Source of the DNA: Microbacterium azadirachtae
Lineage (GTDB): Bacteria > Actinomycetota > Actinomycetes > Actinomycetales > Microbacteriaceae
Direction: 5' to 3'
Length of the DNA stretch: 64,000 nucleotides
Assembly: GCF_000956505.1 (NCBI RefSeq)
Contig: NZ_JYIX01000037.1
Location: forward strand, 276,129 to 340,128
The notes below the pieces were generated by a model, which saw only the letters and a program-made list of their open reading frames with translations, had not been told where the DNA came from and ran no database searches. Position numbers and translations under genes: made by a program. This document shows, one piece after another, positions 25,472 to 33,625 of this stretch. How positions within the stretch are numbered: position 1 is the first letter of the stretch; every line of letters begins with the position of its first letter.

Positions 25472-26332
25472 TCACTGTCCGATCTCGGTGCGCACCGCGT
25501 ACAGCTCGGGGAAGAAGGTCAGATCGAGCGCGCGCTGCAGGAAGTCCACGCCGCTGGATCCGCCCGTCCCGATCTTGCGCCCGATCGTCCTGGTCACCGT
25601 GCGCAGGTGCCGGAAGCGCCAGAACTGGAAGTTGTCCTCGACGTCGACGAGCTCCTCGCACGCCTCGTACAGGTCCCAGTGGTCGTGGGGGTTCTCGTAG
25701 ATCTCGGTGAGCACGGGCACGAGCGAATCGTGCATCCGGTAGGGCTGGCGCACGTCGCGGTCGAGGATCTCCGCAGGGATCGGCAGGCCGCGACGTGCGG
25801 CGAACCGCAGGAACTCGTCGTACAGGGTCGGCCGCTCGAGCTCCGCCGTGAGCATCGCGAGATTCTCAGGGTGGGAGCGGAACACGCTCAGCATCCGCTC
25901 GTTCTTGTTTCCGAGCGCGAACTCGACGGCGCGGTACTGCACGGACTGGAAGCCCGAGGAATTGCCGAGGTCGCCGCGGAACTGCGCGTACTCGGTGGGG
26001 GTGAGCGTCGCCAGCACCGACCACTGCTGCGTGAGCACCTCCTGGATGTGCTTGACGCGCGCCATGTGCTTGAGGGCCGAACGCAGGTCGTCCTCGGCGA
26101 GTCGGTCTCGCGCGGTGCCCAGCTCGTGCAGCACGAGCTTCAGCCACAGCTCGGTCGTCTGGTGCTGGATGATGAACAGCATCTCGTCGTGGTGCTCCGG
26201 CACGCTGACCGGGTGCTGCGCGCTGAGGAGCCGATCCAGGTCGAGGTACGACCCGTAGGTCATCCGATCCTTCAGATCGGTGACGATGCCCTCTTCGAGC
26301 GCCCGCTGGTTCGCGGTCGTGTTGTCCGGCAC
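25472..26332 (-). CDS. kynA: Tryptophan 2,3-dioxygenase
   Basis: 286 residues, the full length of bacterial TDO. The signature segments are MTYGSYLDLDRLLSAQHP, HDEMLFIIQHQTTELWLKL, SSGFQSVQYRAVEFALGNKN and FRHLRTVTRTIGRKIGTGGSSG (with the heme-ligand His region). It opens tryptophan to N-formylkynurenine using heme and O2. It starts with GTG behind a near-perfect AAGGAGGT ribosome site. The leader carries a direct repeat (26343-26379). It is co-transcribed with an amidohydrolase. Confidence 0.96.
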   Translation of the reverse strand: MPDNTTANQRALEEGIVTDLKDRMTYGSYLDLDRLLSAQHPVSVPEHHDEMLFIIQHQTTELWLKLVLHELGTARDRLAEDDLRSALKHMARVKHIQEVLTQQWSVLATLTPTEYAQFRGDLGNSSGFQSVQYRAVEFALGNKNERMLSVFRSHPENLAMLTAELERPTLYDEFLRFAARRGLPIPAEILDRDVRQPYRMHDSLVPVLTEIYENPHDHWDLYEACEELVDVEDNFQFWRFRHLRTVTRTIGRKIGTGGSSGVDFLQRALDLTFFPELYAVRTEIGQ

Positions 26333-26342
26333 AGGGCGACCT

Positions 26343-26380
26343 CCTTGTCGTTAACACGTCCCTTGTCGTTGAACACGTCC
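26343..26380. repeat. Tandem 18/19-bp repeat in the kynA leader
   Basis: CCTTGTCGTTAACACGTC (26343-26360) is followed by CCTTGTCGTTGAACACGTC (26361-26379), identical except for one inserted base. The first copy includes the palindrome GTTAAC. The first copy also contains part of the kynA ribosome site on the minus strand. It may be a regulator-binding site or a recent duplication. Confidence 0.7.
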
Positions 26381-26456
26381 AGTATTTCACCGGTGCTTCG
26401 GAAGCGTCTGTGATCGGAGCCATCGCTCCGCCCCGTGATTCGCCTCGATGCACTTG

Positions 26457-27749
26457 TCATCGGCTGCGCGAGTGTGTAGCCGAGAAGCCCGTCTCTTCCA
26501 CGAACATGACGCGAGGCGGCGGCGTATCCGAGTATTCGACGCCGGCGGGGGTGGTCCAGACGATGGTCCCGTCTCGGTGCTGTCGCGCGGTCCAGCGCCA
26601 TCTCGCGTCGACGTCCGGGTGCTTGAGGGCATGGTGGGTGGCGCAGAGGCACGCGAGGTTCGTGATCGCGGTGGGTCCGCCGCGGGCGTGGTCGTAGGTG
26701 TGATCGATCTCGCACCTGCGCGCGGGTCTGCGGCAGCCCGGGAACCGGCAGGTGCGGTCTCGGGCGCGGAGGTGGCGTCTCATCGCCTCGGTCGGCTGGT
26801 AGGCGGTGGTGCGGGTGATCATCCCCGCGTCGTCGAGGTGGAGTCGTCGCCAGGAGGCGGCGGATGCGGCGAGACCGCGTGCGAGGGCGGCGTCTGTCGG
26901 ACCGTGGCCGTCGAGCTCGGCGAGGCGGTCGTCGATCCCCGCGAGGGTGGCGGCGCTGACCGTGACCTGTACCGTCGGGCGGATGCTGTCGAGGATGTCG
27001 GCGTCGTGATCGATGCGGCCGGTGAGCAGCCGCAGCAGGATCCGGTCGCAGCGCACCTGATCCAGGGTGCGGGCGTCGCCGAGGGGCTCGGAGTCCGCTC
27101 CGGCCTGCTTCGCCGCGCGGAGGATCGCGTGGCCCTCTTGCGTGACCAGGTCGTAGGCGGAGTGGATGAGCACGGCGGGGCCGGTGACGTGCAGGGTCGC
27201 CTGTCCGCGTCCTTCGTCGGTCACCGTGACGACCCGCTGGTCCTGTGCGCGGTCGTGCTGCTCCTGCACGGTCGCCGGCGCGAGGGCGGCGACGACGCTC
27301 TCGGCGAAGGCCTTCGTGCGCGCGCGAGTCTCCGTGGACGCGTAGGGGACGACCGCCGTCTCGTAGGCGGCCGTCACGGCGTCGTCCCCGGCGGGGAGGT
27401 CGCGCGCGGCCTCGACGATCACGTCGGCGTGGGCGAGCGTGAGCGCACCGGCGGCGAGGGCTTCACGCGTGCCAGGGAGGCGCTCCTGCAGGGTGTGCGC
27501 ATTGGCGAGCTGCTTCGCCGCGGCGTAGGCGGTGACCCGCAGCCCTGCGGAGAACTCGCTGATCATGGATCGTTCGGCCTGCTCGAATCCGTCCTGCCCC
27601 GGTCGGATCTCATCGAGGAGCAGCCGCACCCGTTCGGCGAGTCTCTCCGCCTTCACGGCGTGCAGCCGGGCGATCTCGCGGTCGATCTGCGCGCACTCCT
27701 CGACCAGCGCCGCGCTGCGTCGGAGCGTGTGGTCGGGGGCGAGTTCCAT
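26457..27749 (-). CDS. DUF222/13E12-family protein with C-terminal HNH endonuclease motif
   Basis: 430 residues. The N-terminal DUF222 region (alpha-helical, about 20-310) is typical of the actinobacterial 13E12 repeat family. The C-terminal HNH nuclease motif with zinc-binding cysteines is at about 335-385 (CRFPGCRRPARRCEIDHTYDHARGG, then NLACLCATHHALKH). These proteins are multicopy in Microbacteriaceae and often treated as mobile-element-like; their role is not established. The promoter region is shared divergently with the riboswitch-controlled transporter. Confidence 0.92.
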   Translation of the reverse strand: MELAPDHTLRRSAALVEECAQIDREIARLHAVKAERLAERVRLLLDEIRPGQDGFEQAERSMISEFSAGLRVTAYAAAKQLANAHTLQERLPGTREALAAGALTLAHADVIVEAARDLPAGDDAVTAAYETAVVPYASTETRARTKAFAESVVAALAPATVQEQHDRAQDQRVVTVTDEGRGQATLHVTGPAVLIHSAYDLVTQEGHAILRAAKQAGADSEPLGDARTLDQVRCDRILLRLLTGRIDHDADILDSIRPTVQVTVSAATLAGIDDRLAELDGHGPTDAALARGLAASAASWRRLHLDDAGMITRTTAYQPTEAMRRHLRARDRTCRFPGCRRPARRCEIDHTYDHARGGPTAITNLACLCATHHALKHPDVDARWRWTARQHRDGTIVWTTPAGVEYSDTPPPRVMFVEETGFSATHSRSR

Positions 27750-27869
27750 GCCTTCAGCCTAGAACGCAGAACCGACACTGGAGGGGAGAATCCGGGATCT
27801 GTGGACAATCAGTTTCGCACATATGTATCGCGGATCGAAGCGCGGATCCACGCGGTCGCGGCGCGCGGC

Positions 27870-27986
27870 TAGGCTGAGGTTCGACAGCGCCTAGGGTTCC
27901 GAGGTCCGCCCGACTGGTCCGAGCGGCGCCACGTCGGGTCCTCGTGGGCCCGGCGTCATCTGAACGGACAAAAGCCTGGAGGAACC
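27870..27986 (+). ncRNA. ykkC-class riboswitch (probably guanidine-I) before an EamA transporter
   Basis: The conserved blocks of the ykkC/guanidine-I aptamer occur in order: CTAGGGTTCCG (27891-27901), ACTGGTCCGAG (27913-27923) and GGACAAAAGCCTGGAGGA (27966-27983). GCGCC (from about 27888) can pair with GGCGC after the second block as the basal stem, and a GC-rich hairpin separates blocks 2 and 3. GGAACC (27981-27986) is complementary to GGTTCC (28015-28020) overlapping the transporter ribosome site, so ligand-dependent translational control is plausible. The GAGCG in block 2 and the CGGAC before AAAAG deviate slightly from the guanidine-I consensus, so a ykkC subtype-2 ligand (ppGpp, PRPP, nucleotides) is not excluded. 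Confidence 0.8.
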
Positions 27987-28021
27987 ACGTCCGTCGCGCC
28001 CGCGGCCGACCGAAGGTTCCC

Positions 28022-28906
28022 ATGTCGCTTCTCGCATTCGTCCTCGTCTTCTCCGCCGCTGTCGCGCACGCGGGCTGGAACGTGCTGGCGCACGGCATCA
28101 GCCGTGCGGGTCTCCCGTTCCTCTGGTGGGGCGCCGTCGCGAGCACGGTCCTCTGGATCGGAGTGGTGCCGTTCACCGGCGGCCTCGGATCCGGCGACAT
28201 CGGCGGCTTCGTGCTCGGCGTGCTCGCCTCGAGCGTGCTCCACGTGGCCTACATGGCCGTGCTGCAGCACGGCTACCGCGTCGGCAATCTCTCCACGGTC
28301 TACGCGACCGCGCGCGGCACCGGACCGTTCCTCTCGGTCATCATCGCGATGCTGCTGTTCGGCGAGCGTCCCTCACCCCTCGCGCTGGTCGGGGTGGCGG
28401 TGGTCATCCTCGGAATCGTCGCGATCGGCTTCGTGGATCGGGTGGGGGCCGTGCGCCGGGGCGTCGGGGCCGGCGGTCGGCGGCGGATCGATCCCGGGCT
28501 GCTGTTCGGCGTGCTCACCGGGGTCGCCATCGCGCTCTACACGATCTGGGACGCGTTCGTCGTGCGCTCGTTCTCGATCTCCCCTGTCGCGTTCATGGTC
28601 GGCACCGCAGGCATGCAGGCGGTCTACTACACGGCCGCGATGCGTCGTCGGTGGCCCGCTGCCGCGGCGCTGTGGCGCACCGAATGGCGCCGGATCGTGG
28701 CCTTCGGGATCCTCTCGCCGCTGTCGTACATCCTCGTGCTGCAGGCGATCAGGATCGCCCCCGTCGCGCTCGTGGCGCCGCTGCGGGAGGTGAGCGTGGT
28801 GCTCGTCAGCCTGTTCGGCGCTTTCGTGCTGCGCGAGGGCCGCCCGATCTGGCGGATCGGAGCCGCGGCGGTCGTCGTCGCAGGGATCGCGCTGCTCGCG
28901 GTGTGA
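28022..28906 (+). CDS. EamA/DMT-superfamily transporter under ykkC-class riboswitch control
   Basis: 294 residues with about ten membrane helices forming two EamA repeats, starting MSLLAFVLVFSAAVAHAGWN. GAAGG precedes the ATG by 6 nt; that site can pair with the riboswitch 3' end. A longer start at 27944 lies inside the riboswitch and is rejected. Because the leader is a ykkC-class riboswitch and guanidine exporters belong to the DMT superfamily (SMR branch), export of guanidine or a guanidinylated compound is a reasonable inference, although this is a full-length EamA rather than an SMR protein. Confidence 0.9.
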   Translation: MSLLAFVLVFSAAVAHAGWNVLAHGISRAGLPFLWWGAVASTVLWIGVVPFTGGLGSGDIGGFVLGVLASSVLHVAYMAVLQHGYRVGNLSTVYATARGTGPFLSVIIAMLLFGERPSPLALVGVAVVILGIVAIGFVDRVGAVRRGVGAGGRRRIDPGLLFGVLTGVAIALYTIWDAFVVRSFSISPVAFMVGTAGMQAVYYTAAMRRRWPAAAALWRTEWRRIVAFGILSPLSYILVLQAIRIAPVALVAPLREVSVVLVSLFGAFVLREGRPIWRIGAAAVVVAGIALLAV

Positions 28907-28927
28907 CGACCTGGTCAGGAATCGCCC

Positions 28928-29674
28928 TCAGCCGCCCACCGCGCGGAGGTACTGGCCGTCCGGGGAGATGCCGGATCCGGAGACCGTGAAGCGCACGATG
29001 CTGGAGAGGTAGCGGTCCTCGCTGGCCTCGAAGATGCGGCCGTCGGCGCCGCGCGAGGTGCGGCTGAGGCGCAGGATCGGGGTGCCCTGCGGCACCTGCA
29101 GCAGCGTCGCGTCCTGCTCGTCGGCGGCGACCGCGTCGATCTCGTGCTGCAGGCCCACGATCGGATGGCCCTGTGAGCCCAGGAACTCGGTGATCGAGAT
29201 CGCATCGGTGTCGACCGCGAACAGCAGGCGGCCCACCTCCTCGGTGTAGAACAGCCGCTCGAGCATCGTGGGGCGGTCGTCGAGGAAGCGCAGCCGGACG
29301 ACGCTCACGATCGTGTCGCCGGGATCCACGCCGAGCGCCTGCGCCTTCTCGGCTCCGGCGCGGCGCAGGCTCAGCTCCTGGGTGCGCGCCCCGGGGCGGG
29401 CGCCGAGCTCGCGCGCCCAACGGGTGAACGGCACGGACACGTCGACTGCCTGGGTCGCCTTGCGCTCGACGACGCGCGCGGGCCGCCCGCGGGCGGTCTC
29501 GATGAGGCCCTCGGCGCGGAGCGCTGCGAGGGCGTTGCGGATCGGTCCGCGCGAGGTGCTCCAGCGTTCCGCGAGCTCGGCCTCTGTGGGCACGGCGTCT
29601 CCCGGACGCAACCGCCCCTCGGCGATCCTGGCGCGCAGATCGTCAGCGATCTGGGTGTAGACAACCTCGGGCAC
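28928..29674 (-). CDS. GntR/HutC-family regulator (PhnF-like) of the phosphonate operon
   Basis: 248 residues. The N-terminal GntR winged helix is at about 5-70 (LRPGDAVPTEAELAERWSTSRGPIRNALAALRAEGLIETARGRPARV) and a C-terminal UTRA ligand domain at about 90-240. It starts with GTG. It is divergent from phnD, which fits PhnF-type regulators of phosphonate uptake. TAGGCATAC lies just upstream of its own start and TAGGTATAC lies in the phnD promoter region; both are candidate operators. Confidence 0.92.
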   Translation of the reverse strand: MPEVVYTQIADDLRARIAEGRLRPGDAVPTEAELAERWSTSRGPIRNALAALRAEGLIETARGRPARVVERKATQAVDVSVPFTRWARELGARPGARTQELSLRRAGAEKAQALGVDPGDTIVSVVRLRFLDDRPTMLERLFYTEEVGRLLFAVDTDAISITEFLGSQGHPIVGLQHEIDAVAADEQDATLLQVPQGTPILRLSRTSRGADGRIFEASEDRYLSSIVRFTVSGSGISPDGQYLRAVGG

Positions 29675-29675
29675 A

Positions 29676-29684
29676 TAGGCATAC
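29676..29684. promoter_or_regulatory. Candidate GntR operator, site 1
   Basis: TAGGCATAC, 2 bp upstream of the GntR start codon; it matches site 2 (29774-29782) in 8 of 9 bases. Placement over the regulator's own translation start suits autorepression. Confidence 0.45.
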
Positions 29685-29714
29685 TACTTCGTCGCGTCGG
29701 TCGGGCGCACCCCT

Positions 29715-29763
29715 GTTCCTGCGGTGTTCATTCAGGAGAATCGCGGGTGAACAGTCGGGGAAC
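29715..29763. promoter_or_regulatory. Two opposed PHO-box-like direct repeats
   Basis: Plus strand: GTTCCTGCGGT (29715-29725) directly followed by GTTCATTCAGG (29726-29736). Minus strand: GTTCCCCGACT (29763-29753) directly followed by GTTCACCCGCG (29752-29742). Each pair is two 11-nt direct repeats starting GTTC, matching the layout of Streptomyces PhoP boxes (11-nt units, consensus near GTTCACC). They sit in the divergent gntR-phnD control region, so phosphate-starvation control of both directions is predicted. Confidence 0.7.
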
Positions 29764-29773
29764 AGTGCCGAGT

Positions 29774-29782
29774 TAGGTATAC
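29774..29782. promoter_or_regulatory. Candidate GntR operator, site 2, in the phnD promoter region
   Basis: TAGGTATAC with the palindromic core GTATAC, 66 bp before the phnD start. It could block phnD transcription when bound by the divergent GntR protein. Confidence 0.45.
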
Positions 29783-29848
29783 ATCTCGGGCGCCGGCTTG
29801 AGAGAGTCTTCGAGGATTCCCTCCGCACCTGAAACCCGAAAGGTCCTC

Positions 29849-30775
29849 ATGAAGCTTCGCGCTCTCACCGTCGCAGCCGGCGCCGCCGTGCTCGCCCTCG
29901 GCCTGGCCGCGTGTTCCGGCGCTGCCGGTGCCGCCACCGGCACCGACGCGCCCGCTGCCGCGAACGGCGGCTACGCCGTCGACGCGAACACCCTCGTCTT
30001 CGGCGTCGTGCCCGACTCGGTCGACACCCAGACCAACTACCAGCCACTCATGGACTACCTCGCCAAGGAGACCGGCAAGAAGGTCGAGTACCACGAGTCG
30101 ACCGACTACGCCGCGCTCATCGAGGCCGCCGTCGCCGGCAAGGTCGACGTCGCCTCGTTCTCCGGCTTCACCTACATCACCGCGACCAACGCCGGTGCCA
30201 AGCTGACCCCGATCTCCTCGATCGTCACCAAGCAGGGCCAGGAGCCGGGCTACTACTCCGAGGCGATCGTGCCGAAGGGATCCTCGATCACCTCGATCAA
30301 GGACTTCAAGGGCAAGAAGGTCTGCTTCGTCGACCCGTCGTCGACCTCGGGCTACCTCTTCCCGAGCTACAACCTGCTCAAGGACGACATCGACCCGAAG
30401 ACGGGCGTCTCCCCGGTCTTCGCGGGCAAGCACGACGTGAGCGTGCAGAAGGTCGGCGAGGGCAAGGAGTGCGAGGCGGGCTTCGCCGAGGACAGCGAGG
30501 TCGCCAAGAGCGACAAGGTCACCGTCGTCGACAAGACGATGGTCCCCGGCGCCCCTCTGGTCTACAACACGGCCCTGCCGAAGGAGACCGCCGACAAGGT
30601 CGTGACCGCGCTCAAGGAGATCACGATCGACGACATCGTGAAGGCCGGCGTCAAGAACGCGGACAGCGACGCGTTCAAGGCGACCTTCTACGCGACCAAG
30701 CCGGTCGACGACAAGTACTACGACATCATCCGCGACATCTGCGACAAGACCAAGGCCGATCAGTGCAAGAAGTGA
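29849..30775 (+). CDS. phnD: Phosphonate/phosphite ABC transporter substrate-binding lipoprotein PhnD
   Basis: 308 residues. Signal peptide with lipobox LGLAACSG (Cys22). The PhnD-family core is clear: LVFGVVPDSVDTQTNYQPLMDYLAKETGKKVEYHESTDYAALIEA, FSGFTYI, and KGKKVCFVDPSSTSGYLFP with the phosphonate-binding Ser/Thr loop. The start at MKLRALTV has AAAGG upstream. It is the first gene of the phosphonate operon. Part of the operon transcript may end or be processed at the hairpins just downstream, keeping binding protein in excess. Confidence 0.95.
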   Translation: MKLRALTVAAGAAVLALGLAACSGAAGAATGTDAPAAANGGYAVDANTLVFGVVPDSVDTQTNYQPLMDYLAKETGKKVEYHESTDYAALIEAAVAGKVDVASFSGFTYITATNAGAKLTPISSIVTKQGQEPGYYSEAIVPKGSSITSIKDFKGKKVCFVDPSSTSGYLFPSYNLLKDDIDPKTGVSPVFAGKHDVSVQKVGEGKECEAGFAEDSEVAKSDKVTVVDKTMVPGAPLVYNTALPKETADKVVTALKEITIDDIVKAGVKNADSDAFKATFYATKPVDDKYYDIIRDICDKTKADQCKK

Positions 30776-30824
30776 TCTGACCGATCACACCGGGGCCGGC
30801 GGCACGCGCCGGCGGCCCCGGCTT

Positions 30825-30893
30825 GCGAGAAATCACTCCCCGCATGAGACACCACGGCAGACGTGGTGTCTCATGCCGGATCTGGTTTCTCGC
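30825..30893 (+). terminator. Long two-stem hairpin between phnD and phnC
   Basis: Outer stem of 11 bp (30825-30835 with 30883-30893, one G-T wobble) encloses a 6x6 internal loop and a perfect 15-bp inner stem (30842-30856 with 30862-30876) around loop GCAGA. A further GC-rich hairpin lies at about 30790-30821. Position between binding protein and ATPase suggests partial termination or mRNA processing to raise phnD over phnCE. Confidence 0.7.
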
Positions 30894-30927
30894 CAACGAT
30901 CCCGTTCACAACCAGGAGCACGCCATC

Positions 30928-31841
<914 letters not shown>

Positions 31842-31845
<4 letters not shown>

Positions 31846-33590
31846 CCGTCGTCGCCGCACCCCGCCGCGAGGGCTACGTCGGCGGCCTCCTGTCCCGCGC
31901 GCCGAAGCACCGGGTGTCTCCGGAGCGCATCGCGGCCTCGCTCACACTGGTCGTGCTGGTCGTGCTCGGCATCGCCTCGCTCGTGCAGAGCGGCTTCTCG
32001 CTCGCCGGCGTCTTCCAGAGCTGGGGCAACGCGCAGCGCTTCACGACGCGCGTGGGGGCGCTGACCTTCCCCGCGCCGCTCGACCTGCTCTGGCTGATCG
32101 CGCTCACCGTGGGGCTGGTGCTGGTCGGCACGCTCGTCGCCGCCGCGCTCTCGGTGCCGATCGCCTACCTCGCCGCCGCGAACACCACGCCGGGACCCGT
32201 CTGGCGCGGGATCGCCCGGTTCATCGGCGTGCTCACCCGCTCGATCCCCGACGTCGTGCTGGCGATGGCGTTCGTGCTCATGTTCTCGCTGGGCACCCTG
32301 CCCGGCATCCTCGCGATCGGGATCCACTCGATCGGCATGATCTCGAAGATGTTCGCCGATGCGATCGAGCAGATCGACGAGGGCCCGCGTCTCGCGATCC
32401 GGGCCGCCGGAGGCACGAAGCTCCAGCAGTTCACCGCGGGCGTGCTGCCCCAGGTGCTGCCGAGCTGGGTCGCGACCGTGCTGCACCGCAACGACATCAA
32501 CCTGCGCGGCAGCGTCGTACTCGGCTATGTCGGCGTCGCGGGGCTGGGCCTCGAGATGTCCTACGCGTTCAAGGCGCTCAACTACGGCCGGGGCCTCGGG
32601 ATCGCCCTGGTGATCTTCGTGCTCTGCGTCGTGATGGAGATCGTCTCGAGCGCGGTGCGCGGCGCGATGCTCGGCGAGACTGCGCAGACGCGGTCGTGGA
32701 TGGACCGGATCCTGCATCCGCGTCTCCGCCGCCGCGAAGAGGCGGGGAGCGGCGCCGCGGCAGCCGCCGCTGCCGCGAAGCCGGCCTGGGCGATGTCCCC
32801 GTCCGCGGCCGTGCGCCGCCCGTGGACGCGCGAGCGCCGCCGCAACACGATCGCCGGCTGGGTGGCCGTCGCGATCGTGATCGGCAGCCTCATCGTGTGC
32901 CAGATCCAGTGGAGCGACCTGATCACGGTGTGGGCGAAGATCCCCGAGACCGCCGTGAAGTTCTGGCCGCCCGATTTCGGCAACTACGACGCCTCCGTCA
33001 TGCTCGGCGCCATGCGGGACACGATCGCGATCGCGCTCGCCGCCACCGTGCTGACGCTGCTGCCCTCGCTGCTGCTCGGGTCCTTCGCCGCGCGCAACGT
33101 CGCCCCGAACGGCACGGTGCGCGGCATCGCCCGGTTCCTGCTCGTCGGGATCCGCGGCATCCCGGAGCTCATCCTCGCGATCGTGCTCATCGTGGTCACC
33201 GGGCTCGGTCCGACCGCGGGCATCGTGGCCCTCGCGATCGGCGGCATCGGGCTGCTCGGCAAGCTCGTCGCCGACTCGTTCGAGGAGGTCGACCGCGGCC
33301 CGGAGCGCGCACTCCGCGCGGTCGGCGCCACCCGGATCCAGACCTACGCCTCGGCGACCGTGCCGCAGGGCACGCGCGCGCTCATCGGGCACAGCTTCTA
33401 CATGCTCGACACGAACATCCGTGCGGCGACGATCCTCGGCATCGTCGGCGGCGGAGGAGTGGGCTACTACCTGCTGAACGCCGGCCAGGGCTCGCGCTAC
33501 GAGGTGGTCACGGCGATCGTGCTGATGATCCTCGCCACGGTGCTCGTGGTCGAGGGGCTCGCGATGTGGATGCGGAGGGTCTTCCGATGA
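31842..33590 (+). CDS. phnE: Fused double-domain phosphonate permease PhnE (PhnE1-PhnE2)
   Basis: 582 residues, about twice normal PhnE. The first permease half spans about 30-275 (motif DEGPRLAIRAAGGTKLQQFTAGVLPQVLPSW) and the second about 330-575 (EVDRGPERALRAVGATRIQTYASATVPQG), joined by an Arg/Ala-rich linker with a run of alanines. Each half has its own EAA loop, so one polypeptide supplies the whole transmembrane channel. GTG start overlaps phnC (GTGA); the stop overlaps the first possible start of the oxidoreductase. Confidence 0.93.
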
Positions 33591-33625
33591 GGGAAGGGAA
33601 GGCGATGAGGGAAGGGAACGCGATG
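33587..33625 (+). repeat. 18-bp duplication giving three in-frame start codons
   Basis: ATGAGGGAAGGGAAGGCG (33587-33604) is repeated with one change at 33605-33622 and followed by ATGACG at 33623. Each ATG after the first is preceded by GAGGGAAGGGAA, a ribosome site that lies inside the previous unit. The first ATG overlaps the phnE stop. Confidence 0.85.

Noticed and set aside
26457..27749. Homing endonuclease or intein-like mobile element
   Set aside because: The HNH motif is C-terminal in a stand-alone DUF222 protein, with no host gene interruption or splicing motifs.
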